Of a DNA stretch of 64,000 nt, positions 36,089-48,100 are shown in pieces. A program made the translations under genes and the position numbers. Under the pieces are notes generated by a model. That model was not told where the DNA came from and did no database searches. It worked only from the letters and a program-made list of their open reading frames with translations. Source of the DNA: Bolinopsis microptera (lineage: Eukaryota > Ctenophora > Tentaculata > Lobata > Bolinopsidae); the NCBI RefSeq assembly GCF_026151205.1, contig NC_087077.1:7121983-7185982 (forward strand), read 5' to 3'. The stretch's first letter is position 1, and the number at the start of each line of letters is the position of its first letter.

Positions 36089-38021
36089 ACTATCATGTAT
36101 TAATCTGTGATTTCAAAATAATCGTAATGATGATACTGATAATTACCCTCTTGCATTTGCTAATGCTATAATTAGGCTTATCTTATGTTATAAAAGCATC
36201 ATGAGATACTGGTCACAATACAGTAATATACACACTATACATATTCAACAATATGCAGGTATTTTTTATAAGTATAACAATTATGAAATAAGTTTTACTT
36301 TACTGCAAAATTTGGAATTCTCAGACCATTTCAATCGAAACTAGTGCCTAAAATGACAAAATTAAAAGTTGCCGCGAATTTCGCGGTTCGACTTCGATTG
36401 TATTGTGTTCTCGACGGAGCAGAAATGCCGCAACTCAAGTGACGCTGTGAAAATGTTTCACTGGGGACTTTGTTGGTTTGACATACTGTACATTTCCTTT
36501 TCCCGATTTTTAACATTTTCCTTTTCAAGTTTCATTGACACAATGAGGCGGTCCTTGTCAGCTCTAAGTAACATTCGAATATTCCGGTGCACTTCTAGTA
36601 TCACACTTGTTTGTTAAATATAATTCGTGTGAGTGATCCTCCCTACTCCCAAGTATGTCCTAGAGCAACTCTCAGAGAGACAGATATCTGTCTGCCTTGC
36701 TTCATTACCTTCCTCTTGTGAGATTATCAAATACTTGTTCACTGGACCATAGAGAAATGTTGATTTTGCACTGGGTCCCAGCTCGACCTTTTATGCTAAT
36801 CAGTACCTCACTAATTACTAATAACCTCCATTGTGGAGCAAATGTAATTACGATGTTGAACAATAATTCTAGATCTACCAATATCCTTCCCACCCTCATA
36901 TTCCTAGAGCAGCTATGTGCTATGTAGAATGTTGTCTCTTTAGCTTTGACCGCTTGGTCCCCTTCCTGTACAGGGTTAGTCTACTCTGAAGTAGAGGGTG
37001 TTGTTGATTTTGATTAATAGTATTATTCACTGTGTCCCTTGTATGCTTAGTTATTAGCACCTTTATTGTTGAATAATAATGATAGTGAGTAATGATGTTA
37101 GATTTATCAATACTCTTTACTCATCCATATTTATGATCAGTTATGATCCATATGAAATTCGCTCCTTTATCCAGATACTAAACAAAAGAATCGTTCCATG
37201 TGTCATAGAAGGAGGGGGGGGGGTTAACATGGTGGAGATCCTTTGTATTTATAGACAGTATTTAAAGTCCGTTAGACCAAGCTGTCAATCTGGCAACGGT
37301 TTAGACTGACCAGATCATACTCCCAGTCGAAACTTTGGAGAACCACAAAAGAGTAATAAAAGGCGTTACTGTCGTCGCATGTTTATAAACACCCTATTGA
37401 CAGTTGTCACATCTTTGAGTGACAGGTTTCACGGGCTCCAAGCAGGTTTCCAAGACAGATCAAGTCTCAGCCGGGCGGTTTGCGACTACTTAAACCTCAC
37501 TTGTCGAACTTAACACCGTCGAAATCAAAACGGTTGCACTCAGAGTATTCTTTTAGTTGTAAATACTTTTAAACCTGCGTTCACAGTCTGGCAACAAATC
37601 ACTTGTCAGGCGTGGAAATCATACCTGTCTCTTGGGTGTAAGCACATCATTTTGCTAAATTTGCCAAGAAATTATTGAGTCAGCATACTTTTTTACCAAC
37701 TTTTTTTATTTTACAAATTGTTTACTAATTATTGTTCAGACAAATGGTGAAACGCGTTTCTTGATTAGATGGGCATTTTCTCGATACTATTTTTTTCTTT
37801 CATCTAATAATGTAGCTTTCATTAGATGATGTGACTCAAAGTAAGCTGACTAGATTAGCTTGAGTTTTAGCGTGAAGCTGTTGAACTGCTGCCATATTTC
37901 GTGGATCATTTCTCCTTTATTTCTGTAATTTGTCCGTTCATTTCAGCATGATTTCCTAGATTCTGGACTGACTGATTGCCCGCATTAATAAATGTGGGAA
38001 ATGATGGCTATATTCTGTTAC

Positions 38022-38176
38022 CTTCACAAGTATTTTTCTGAAATTCAGCGGAGGAGCTGCTGACACACTCTCTAACTTGTAGTCTGTATAAGATTGTAAC
38101 AATTTCTTTAACAAATCTATCCTGAGAGAGTGGTTACAGGGCGCGGCCGACACGAACTTGACTTCAAGTAACAAAA
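38022..38176 (-). CDS. Possible orphan exon (51 codons)
   Basis: The open segment after an ACTATAG acceptor reads LLEVKFVSAAPCNHSLRID and then LLKKLLQSYTDYKLESV, ending ILVK before GTAACA. The amphipathic helix pattern and splice signals are exon-like. No partner exon of fitting phase or known family was identified, so it may be chance or a decayed gene. Confidence 0.25.
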
Positions 38177-38424
38177 CTATAGTTGATTTGAACAGTTACA
38201 AATAAACTAGACCAGTCGAAACAGTGTTAATTTGACAGAGAGTTGACTAATCATTTTTCATGAGTACTTTAAGCCTAGCTATATCTGTCAGAATTGTAAT
38301 TGTAAAGGTCATTTTCACCTTAAATGTGAGGTTGTTTGTAATATTTATCATAATTTAAGATTATTTCGGCCAGAGTAATTTTAATCTAAATAAGCACGGC
38401 TTCATTCTCCATGCAAATTGCTTT

Positions 38425-38760
38425 TGGTAAGTTTTTCGATTAAGTGCCGGAAATTATAGTTCATATAAACGCAGTTAGTTCCATTTCCTCGATAATTACG
38501 GCACTTGTACACAGACTTTAGTTTTGGATTAAACCCCCCTTTTTCCGTCCGTTTTGTTGTGAAACACAAGAAAATATTTTATCTTGGGATGATGAGTAGA
38601 TGGAGCTGGCTGAGTCTGGAAAATGTTGCACGCGGGGTAGAGATCTTTTGGTAAATAATATTTTAGATTTCCACGAAAATAAAAAGTTCGTGATATTGAT
38701 CATCGATTAACCTGATTTCTCTTTCCTAGAATTGTGAAGCATCAAATCTTGAAGCATATA
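38425..38760. repeat. Dispersed ~300-bp duplication, copy A
   Basis: Matches 39632-39935 in the same orientation with moderate divergence. Shared blocks in order include aagtgccg-aaattatagt, cgcagttagtt, ttttg-tgaaacacaag, atgagtag-tggag, gt-gcacg-gg and ttttggtaaataat, ending gatttctctt. The start contains a small inverted repeat (aagtgccg and cggcactt). Confidence 0.7.
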
Positions 38761-39631
38761 ATCCTTCTCTAGCTCTGTAATAGTATATTTCACTAAAAAT
38801 CCCGTTTTATTAAGTTTCCCGAGATTGTTAATGCATATTGCATGACGTATCTTCCTTGTATGGATCATTGATTAATAAATTGATCGATTTGCCTCATCTG
38901 TTACCAATCTGGTATTTTATTTATTGTAGTTAAAGACTTCCTATTTTAATTAATCTGGATATATTGTTGACATGACGACATGTTGACAATAACGGCAAAG
39001 TTTACTGAAGGTTGATGAGATTCCGATGATTGGTGATTAATATGAATGTCTGATTATATTATTGATATTTGTTGCTGAGATTATTTTCAAATTTCACAGT
39101 GTCAAAATAGTAAATATAACTTTTGTGTGTTCGTTATTTTCAACGTTTTCGTGACGAGCAAATAATCTCGATGGCCACCATGCTGTTATCTCAAATAATT
39201 CGGTAAGTTTAGTGAATCTTATCAGCGCACGGCGATTAATGGTATTTGTTAAATAATGTTGTTTAAAAATGATATTTAACAATAGTTAACAAAGTACTCA
39301 AAGTGAGTATATTTAAAAATCTATCTTAGAAATTATGGCCATTTCAATTGTTAATCCCAACATTCTTTTTGAATCACCAGCATATGTAAGTTAACATGTC
39401 ACTGTATGTGTTTTAGGTTGCTATGCTATAAACAGTTCATTATTCTTCCAAAACTAATAGAATGCCATGTTTAGGTGGTTTTAAGATTGAAAAAATGACA
39501 ACATAATTTTGATACACGGATAACAGATGAAATTAGAATAAATCTTCTTTCTACAATCACTATCCTTTTTCTCATTAATTTGATCTGAATCCCTTCCTGA
39601 GACTCAGAGTAACTGGTCATTAGTCAAGAGC

Positions 39632-39935
39632 TTTTTTTCAAGTGCCGTAAATTATAGTGCACAAAAACCGCAGTTAGTTTCATAACGTTGTTCTTTCTTG
39701 AGCTTCAGTTCCTGATAAAACTCGTGTATTCTGTTCGGATTTGTTTTGAAACGCAAGGAAACAACTTATCCTGGTATCATGAGTAAGTGGAGGCGTGTGA
39801 GAAACGTTGTACACGGTGTCCAGATATTTTGGTAAATAATTTTATCTTTTGATTACTTTCCTCATTTATATGTATCTATATTCTATACAGTATACACTAT
39901 ACATTATAATAAATTTTATCCGATTTCTCTTCCAA
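39632..39935. repeat. Dispersed ~300-bp duplication, copy B
   Basis: Partner of copy A, 1.2 kb away. Frames are interrupted differently in the two copies, so shared coding function is unlikely. Probably a repeat family or an old segmental duplication. Confidence 0.7.
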
Positions 39936-40088
39936 GAATCACGAAGTTATTTAATGATATTTGTTGCAATGAACTAATTCAGGTTTAAGCTTTATCAGGA
40001 TAATCGATTTAGCTTTTCTATTTTTGGTGTTCGGTTAAACTGATCTTTACCCGACAGTCAGATACCTGGTATCTAAGGATAGTTCCCT

Positions 40089-40367
40089 CTATATAGCCCC
40101 CTGGACCCTCCTGGACCCTGAATCTGACCCTGCACGTGCTACTGCCTCCAGTCTCCGTGTCACTACCCCTGGTCCCTTGTATCTGACTTTTGTTATTTCA
40201 GTTAAAAAGACGCTGCCGGCCCCTGCAGAATCTACACTTTTAATTAGGCAGCGGACAACTTTCTGCTGACTTGAACATTGAAGCTGCAAAAAAGCCTCAC
40301 CATTTTTCTTAAGTGAAGCCTCACATAGTTGGATAAGTAATGTTTTGCCGTTATCCACTAAATTTTC
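40089..40367 (-). CDS. Possible terminal exon (92 codons plus stop)
   Basis: After a CACCCAG acceptor the minus strand is open as ENLVDNGKTLLIQLCEASL then KKNGEAFLQLQCSSQQKVV, running to a TAG. The 3' half is GC-richer than its surroundings and reads GSVFLTEITKVRYKGPG. I do not recognise the protein. It could be the last exon of a gene whose other exons lie upstream on the minus strand, but none was found with confidence. Confidence 0.3.
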   Translation of the reverse strand, partial: ENLVDNGKTLLIQLCEASLKKNGEAFLQLQCSSQQKVVRCLIKSVDSAGAGSVFLTEITKVRYKGPGVVTRRLEAVARAGSDSGSRRVQGAI

Positions 40368-40527
40368 CTGGGTGAGTAATGATTGTTAACAGTAGTGACG
40401 AGTGTCGAAACTGGACTCCACTACTTCAGCTTTCATGTCATTAACTCTGTACAAAGTCAAGATATGCATTATAGAGAGGGCTCGAATGAAAGATTGTGCA
40501 TTTTTCGATTAAAAATGGTTTTGTGAA

Positions 40528-40905
40528 CCTTACTATCTTCTTCCTTAACTCTTCCTCCTCGATTGATGTGATTATTTGCAGCTGTGAAGTGTGAATTAGT
40601 CTTAAACAGGATATCTGATATCACAGATATCACCACAGGCAGTCATTCGTCCCATCAGCATCAATGTAATGAGGTTTCAGACTCTGACAACTTTAGATTG
40701 TTTGTTCAGCGTTAGCGATTACAATAGTTCTGAGGACCTTACCATATTCTTCTCTCACTCTTCCTCCTCGATTGATGTAATTATTTGCAGCTGTGAAGTT
40801 AATCTTAAACTGGAAATCTAATATCACAGTGATCACAACAAAGACAGTCATTCGTCTCATCAACAGTCAACACCATTGTCATGTCGTGAGGTTTCGGACT
40901 CTGAT
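40528..40905. repeat. ~208-bp period tandem duplication, 2 copies
   Basis: ctcttcctcctcgattgatg then attatttgcagctgtgaag occurs at about 40549 and 40758. Both copies continue through tatcacag, gacagtcattcgtc or ggcagtcattcgtc, and gaggtttc-gactctga. Roughly 85-90% alike by eye. Confidence 0.85.
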
Positions 40906-42859
40906 ATTGTCTCTTTATTGGCCGTTCAGTCTTTGCTTAGACCCATTCAGTCTTTGCTAAGTCACGCTCCGTTCATTCGAGTGTTTTTGATCTGTTGTTT
41001 TATTGGAGATGCTTGGATGTTTATTTTTCGATATTAATTTACATCAAATTCTTGATCGAATAATTATTCAAATTTTGTGGAAATCTGTCTAATAATATAA
41101 GTTACAGTCTATTTACACCGTTCCGGATGAATATTCAAATGTACCACTACCATCAAAAGCCATCACAAAATTATTTAATAATTAAATGGTTTGATGAAAT
41201 TGTATCAAACTGAATAATCACGCTTAGAAGTTCACTAGAACTTGATTCAAAACAATGGTATAAGCCACAATTGATGCCCAAATCTCAATAAAACGATTAA
41301 ATGAATACTTGATAGACTCTTTAGCTTTCTCAAGTCAGCGCTATGAATTTAATAGTTAATTATTCGGTTACAGTATGCCACCACATGTTGACCACTGTTG
41401 CTGCATGAGAAATATTAAATATAACGCATATTGAATTATCATAATCAACAGATCGATAATGTTCAGATCGGCAGCTTCAAAATGGGGAAATTATAGGCGG
41501 GACTGGTGATCCTTATCGGTTACACTAAGAGAGGTTGAGGGTGTGTTAAAAACCGTTTTAATTTTCTATCCTGGGTGGACTATGAGTCACCAGCATGATC
41601 CATTTTCTGTTCGATATGTTATTTTAAGATGACTTCAGTGATGGGTGTGCTCGTCTTTTACCTTCGTTGTTTTTCCTAAGAAACGTCAATGAAAGACTTC
41701 ACATTAATTTTAGACTTTTATTTGTGATTCCCACCCCACCCCCTCGGCTTTGAATTACGTCATCTCTGATAGTGATTGACCCCCCACCAAGTCACTTGAC
41801 ATAACTCAGGGAAGTCTAAGTCTTTGTTATCAGTAGCTTAAATTGTGATTACTAATTTCATAATAACAGTTCCTGATTATTTACCTTACAATTATGTTCT
41901 ATAGGTGTTTATTAGGTTTGAATATGGGGTTCAATAGTTTGCTTTTCATGTCATTTTGCCAAGCTTTCTCATTCACAAAACCACAAAAATGACGTCCTTT
42001 ACAGCTCCTTCGTGTAAGTCTCTATTTAATAGTCTGATAGTCACGAGTACGCGCCCTTTATTTAACCTATTATAATATATAATATATCTTCTATAACTTT
42101 GTGAAACTTATAATATTATGTTATTTACTCCCCATTCTAAATATAACTTTTTACATAATATCATCAAATGAGGGTGTATATTACTAGGGTGCTAATTTAT
42201 TAATTTTGTGCCGTTTATTGAACACTCTTTGTTAATTTTGTTTTGATTTAGTAGCGACTCTCCAGGCTCATGGTGTATATTGTATAAAACCGTTAGTCAG
42301 GACTAAATCAACACAGGTATTACTCGTATTCTCATATTTCACAACAATCCAGCCCATAGTGTACCTGATAAAACACTCACTAAATACCTGAAGTAAATAT
42401 AGTGCTGCCGCCCCACACTAGTAAATATAGTGCTGAGTCCTTGTTTAGACCTCATCACGGACCTGGCGACTAGTAACGAACCAGTGGTGAGCGGTGACTA
42501 GTAACGAACCAGTGTGGCCGTCTTGTTACGTCTTCGTGTATATCTAACGAGTGAGAGGAGGATTTCTCGATAATTGACATTGTTTTAATTATAGTTTCTC
42601 TGATCTAATTTTAGACTTCTTAGTACTTTGACGCTCACTTTTGATAGGAGCATGGGTGGTTTGTGCTAAATGCTAATTGGTGTCCATCAAACCTCAAAGT
42701 ATCTTCTCCCTGAACATGCGGGCACAAATTAACTTGTGGACCTCTTTGAGGGTTGGTCTTTTGCGGCTGGTCGCCGGTGGAGAGCTTAATCACGCGGTAG
42801 TCTTCTTCGTACTTGTAGGCTTAGTATAGGCAAATATTAGTTCTCGTTCATGCAAATAA

Positions 42860-43574
42860 GGGGGGGGGGGGGGGGGGGGGGGGCCAACCATATTAAAGTA
42901 TATTAAAGTATATCCCCGGGTCAAAATCGGAAAAAATCCTACATTTTAATATACTTTAATATACCTACAATTAGAAGATTTATATTCTTCGTTAAGATTT
43001 ACATGATGAACTATATTTTTCACTCAGATTCGCAAGATAAGCCTGTTTTAGGACTAGTACATGAATTTCCATCCAGATTGGTCAAAAATTGGCTGAGCTA
43101 TGAGCTTTAAAAAGTATGCCCATATTTGGGCATACGCTTTTGCCCAAATTCGCTTTTGACCAAATTCGATAAAATTTCAATATTTTTTAATGAGACTAAC
43201 TCTATGTGAAAGATATAACTCAGTGTTTGTTGAATATAGTGGATACTAAGTAAAAAGACCTCCATGAACAAAATTGGGAAAATTGCACATAATATCTCGG
43301 TTCGGAATACTAGCCAAAATGACTTCATTAAAATTGAAATAACTCCATCAGTTTTCAATATTTTTTCAAGAACTTTTTGGAATAGATTAAGAATTGCATT
43401 TCAAGCTTATTTTGGGCAACAATTTTTGAAGTAGGCCTCCAAGGAGATAGGGATATTAAAGTATATTGTAGGTATATTAAAGTATATTAAAGTATATCCC
43501 CGGGTCAAAATCGGGAAAAATCCTACATTTTAATATACTTTAATATGGTTGGCCCCCCCCCCCCCCCCCCCCCC
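42860..43574. mobile_element. G-run-bounded fold-back element 1 (715 bp)
   Basis: Begins with 24 G (42860-42883) then ccaaccatattaaagtatat; ends atatggttgg then 22 C (43553-43574). The flanking AAATAA on each side (42854-42859, 43575-43580; CAAATAA if one C is counted) is the target-site duplication. Each terminus is itself a hairpin: an AT-rich stem (tattaaagtatattaaa and inverse) around a ~37-bp loop containing ccccgggtcaaaatcgg. The outer repeats are inverted but the two loops point the same way. No transposase; the interior has only a chance 83-codon frame. Superfamily unassigned. Confidence 0.85.
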
Positions 43575-43580
43575 AAATAA

Positions 43581-46500
43581 TCTTGTTCCCTTTATAGTCT
43601 TCACCTCAGTTATGTTAATGAGAAGTAAATTATTTCCATTCAGCCGTTCTACCGGTAAGTGGTACAGACTGACATTTTAAAATAAAGACTTCGGCTTAGT
43701 GTCCGACAGTGGCTGATGGAAATGTTCTTATGAATTATTAACCATTCTCCACCGATCAGTATTTGTCTTGTTTAAGTCGTTGATTATTCACCATTCAGTT
43801 CCGTAAAATAATAAATAATTCATCAATATTAATGAATGATTGATCATCAGCTATCGTTGATTTATTGGAGACCGAGCGATTATTTACGACAAAATCTTTG
43901 TCTTTTATCTCACAATAAGAATATTTAACGGTAGTTATCTCTCTCAGTAGATATGATCGGATATTTCTGGTCCAATGTTCACTCAGTTGAGGCTAGATCT
44001 CCGTTGAAATGTCTACCTCACCTTAACAGACGTGACATGAGTACATCGACTACTGACTTAACCTGCCTACAGACATAATGGTACACAGAAATTGACTACA
44101 ATATATACTATAATATTTACTCATAATTTGGTTGTGGTCTTTAATCGCTCGCTGTCGACCTCGGTGCACTTAGACAATCACCTCTTAGTCTTAAATTTAG
44201 GTATTACTATTAGGTAATTTGTCATTTTATGTAAGATCGAAACCGTCAAAATTGTAAAGATAATATCTAATCGATTAAACTAATTGTTCGGTTGGATCTG
44301 GTGTTGTCGAATAAAATCCAGCCGGTAAAATTAACAACATGGAATAGTGAAAGTGGGAGCTATTTCCACCACTATCATATTGCTGTAGGCTATTACGATG
44401 AGGTTAGTTTAGTGTGAGCTATGTTCACTGTCCTCGCCAGGGTTGGAGGCTAAGGACCCGGCCTATTTAATGGCCTGTCTCGTTATGTTATCCTTTTGTT
44501 TACTGGTTGTTAACAGTCATCAGCCGAATATATTTCCTATTTTAGTATTCCCATGGTCCCGGTTTTTAATGCGGTCGACGGAAATATTTTAAAATTGAAT
44601 TCCCGTCAGCTGTAAATAGTTGAGTTGTAAATAGTTGAGTTGGTTACATCATTCACACACTCCCAGCTCACTAGCCTTTGTCACCATTTTCAACTCTCTC
44701 ACTAACATTCTTGCACAACGGGTGTTAATCTGATCAACCTTTCTGCTGACTCTATATGTAACTCTAACCCCTTACGCCTATAGAGGACTCTATATAGTCT
44801 ACTATGTCAAATATGCACTTATAGAGTAACTCTAGTCCCTACCTAGCTACAAGTACATAATAAAAACCTATCACATCAGCTGGGCACTGCGCGTCTTTAG
44901 GAAACCTAGCCTCGTACTTGTTTTTAGAGTACCTACTTTTAAATAAATTCGACGCGACTGTGGGCTGTGCGTGTGTGGTTTGGCGACTGTCTGAAATATT
45001 TCGGTGTCAGCCGTTATTCGATACGGTTAAGTGGTCTGTTGTTCCTGACAAACTTTTAAATCTTCCGTTTCATAGTCTTGAGTAGGTAGCCCAGGAAATT
45101 TTGCTTGTTGGATTTCAGTGTGACCAGTCGCTTGCTTTGGATCTGAAATGTGATGTCGGGTAATTGGGACTCCGTAAGACAGGCTATCTACACAAAAATC
45201 GAAAATAGGTATGTTTTTAATGTTGCGTGATTTGTGTGGAAATCTTAATTAAAATTGAATGCTGCGGTTTTAATTTTCTACACAGTCACAACGAATACTC
45301 TATTTTGTGAATGATGCATGAGACAAAAAAACTGTTCCATAATTATTCATTTTTAAATTGCTTATAGTAATTTCATTAGAGTAGTTCTCTAGAAATTGTC
45401 TGCATTCGGTCGTTTCATACTTTTATATTTTCCTAGAAATTTCGGAACCATCTGATCAATTCTCTGAATAGTATAATATTAAGTACGATATTAAGTTCCA
45501 GTACCTTGGAACTGTATAATGCAATGTGCCTGACTATACGAATACAGAATAGGAGCGATATGTAATTGTATATTTCTGAAATTTTCTATTAATAGATACT
45601 TAATATAATAGTATAATATTAATACAAATGAAATTAAATACTAAGACTACGAACTTAAAGTTTCAATTTTAACCGATACAGACTAAAGGCGTGTACAAAT
45701 AAACTTTTGTGCTACTTACTGAAGATTATAAGCGGTAACAAAACAAAAGTAGCATGGTATTACTTTTATGAAACCTAAGTAGCTAAATAGGCCGTAATAT
45801 GAAAGTAAATCTTCTCCCATTAGCGTTTTAGCGGTTTTGTGGTCCTTTCGAACGACAGATCTTTTGCACAGCTGTACAGCAGGTGCAGCTCTGCAGATTT
45901 TATTGGTACATTATTTATCTGTTCTATAACTCATATACAAAGCTCACATTTTCTTTTCGTAAACCCCAATATTCTGTGAAGTTGATTAACCAGTAATTAA
46001 CACCTAATTACTCCTCACTACAAACCTATCATCATCACAAATTGAAAACGATCCATTTTACAGCGCCCCGGAAACGCTTGTTCTAGCCTATCAGTCGTAT
46101 TTCTATAACATTTCAACTATGATTAAATTGTTAATGATCATTGTAAATTGTTCTTTAACAATAGCATTCATGCTCGCCAACGTCATTTTGATTTACCGTA
46201 TTTCCATTCAATATTTGTATTTTACCTTGCTCGTTTTTATATGTACTATATAGTGTCTTGCCGCAGATTTCAGTCAACCAGGTAGATCGGGACTCTAAGG
46301 ACTAACGACCATGACTGACCTCTTCAAGTCTGATAGCTCGACTGATCCCATCAATATGATCTAAAATTACTGTATCAGCTTCTCAGTACTTGAGTGGCAG
46401 AATAATATTCACATAGTATTTATATTCGAATCTGCTCTCGTAACATCACAGCGGATTTTGATACATTATACATTATACACGATATAACCCACTTCCAGCA

Positions 46501-47048
46501 GTACCTCATCCTCATAGCACAATGTAGGTATAGTACGCCTAATATCTTCCCGCTCTGCTTCCTCTAGCTGTGATCTCCTGATAGCGAATAGAGATCTCCT
46601 GAGCGCTGTGTTCCGATCTTCTTTATCAAGCAGGAGTCGCTACTGAGTACTGGAGCGCTTTGTATCTGCTCAATTATGAGTTTCAGCAAATCTTTGTTTG
46701 AGATCGTCCCAGTATTCGTTATTAAGCAGTTCTGAATAACATATTCAATATTCATATCATTAAACTGCTTATATCATTTGAACTGCTCGCTGGTTACTGT
46801 TGTTTGGATTTATCCAGAATCATTAATAAAGATATGTCTATATGCCTAAAATTTAATTGTTTAACTTTAAGATAGTGAACTGCTGTTTTCAATTCAACGA
46901 GGCACATTGGGAGTCAACTGTACCTAACAAATATGACAACCGGCAAGTTAATGATTCGGTCCTTATATATTTCGATAAACTGATTTTTATTTTATAATCG
47001 AGTTGTTTATTCAGTACAGCAAAAGAAGGGTGATTTTGTCACTATGGT
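43581..47048. other. Intergenic DNA upstream of the CNG gene
   Basis: No supportable gene. A minus-strand frame at 46755-46564 (MNIEYVIQNCLITNTGTISN onward, 63 codons) has coding-like composition but no recognised domain. The CNG promoter and any non-coding first exon should lie in the last kilobase. A TTATTCAG acceptor-like site at 47006-47013 could join a non-coding upstream exon. Confidence 0.35.
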
Positions 47049-47052
47049 ATGA
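47044..47052 (+). promoter_or_regulatory. Minimal uORF overlapping the CNG start codon
   Basis: ATG GTA TGA begins at 47044. Its stop overlaps the main ATG (47049-47051) in an ATGA arrangement. If the transcript includes this stretch, ribosomes starting at the first ATG would make a dipeptide and terminate on top of the main start, a layout that can set reinitiation-dependent translation. Confidence 0.4.
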
Positions 47053-48100
47053 CTCAGAATGGCACCGAACCAAGTAGAAATAGCCCAGAGGATTCTCAGC
47101 CAGAACATTTAGTTCCAAATGAGAATTTAGTCGAATATGTGAGGGACGTTTATGGCAATGTGACTGTTTGCGGAGGGAAAGATACTAAATCTATGGAGGA
47201 GGGGACTTCAAAAAGTGGGATAAACAGAACACCTATGAGAGGAATTCTGAAGAGGACTAAGAGCTCAAATACTAAGGAAATAAGCGGTTTTCCCAAAGTT
47301 CAAGAAGATGGCGAATTATCGGAGAGGAAACTTGTGGACGGTGTAACCACTGTGACAAATATCCCTGGAGAAGATTTCATCAGTCCCAGAACACTTGGTG
47401 AGGTTGAACTTGATGAAGCTCAGGATAGTGCTTCACTGCAGTCGCAAGATTCAAACAATCAGCAAGCGGAGCCTGGCAGTGGTATTACTGAGGGTTCCAA
47501 TTTGAGTGGTAACAACGAACCTAAACCCAAGTCAGTTAAGAGTGTATCAGTTGCAGAGGAGTCTGTTTCAAATGGACTGAACTCACCTCATAAAATTGAG
47601 TCAACTAATGACAGTGGTGAGTCACCAGAGTGCACTACACGAAACTTACCTACTAAGGACCTAACTTGTGCATCAAGTGAAAATATTGTCGAGGAATCAT
47701 TGTCCAACTCACCGCAACAAATCTCAAAAGAACAGTTACCGTCCTCTCAAGAAAAACCATCTGACGACACGCCCGTTTTTGAAGAAATTTCAGCTGATAA
47801 ATCTTCAAAACCGGTGGATAAAACTCAAGGTACATCAGATAAATCCCAGGTTGTATCAGATAAGCCCCCTCCTTTATCTGAACGAACCAGCTCAACTGAC
47901 AAAACCTTATCTCGAGATAACTCTACTGATAAGACTGCCAGTCCACCTCGGCCCAATTCTAGTGGTAACATTGAGACGATGAGAAAGTGGCGCAGGACGG
48001 GAATGGCCGTGAAAACGTCACTAAAGTTTCAAGAAGCGGGAAAATTGGCGATGTTGAAGAAGGCTATGATAAAACTTAAGAAGGATTCTATCAAATACAT
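47049..48100 (+). CDS. CNG channel exon 1: long disordered N-terminus
   Basis: Encodes residues 1-350 plus two bases of codon 351, ending at a GTACGT donor. Rich in Ser, Thr, Glu, Asp, Asn and Pro with no globular domain. [13 protein letters not shown] (61-73) contains a GILK sequence fitting the SILK-type PP1-docking motif. Repetitive [21 protein letters not shown] runs occupy about 248-280. The end ([16 protein letters not shown] then a Lys-rich helix) is basic. The choice of GTACGT over the GTAATG 13 nt downstream is set by phase: only it restores the frame of exon 2. Confidence 0.85.

Larger units (their letters stand above)
34827..42859. other. Intergenic region with duplications and exon-like islands
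   Basis: No complete gene assembled. It contains a 188-bp palindromic element (35215-35402), a 20-bp tandem repeat (36029-36088), two exon-like islands on the minus strand (38176-38022 and 40367-40089), a ~300-bp segment present twice (about 38425 and 39632) and a ~160-bp tandem duplication (40528-40905). A 10-G run at 37214 is isolated and has no inverted partner. Confidence 0.4.

Noticed and set aside
37206-37225. G run resembling the edge of a G-run element
   Set aside because: No ggccaa inside, no C-run partner and no target-site duplication.
43107-43358. 83-codon minus-strand frame within fold-back element 1 as a transposase
   Set aside because: Too short, no catalytic motif and no homologous frame in the second element.
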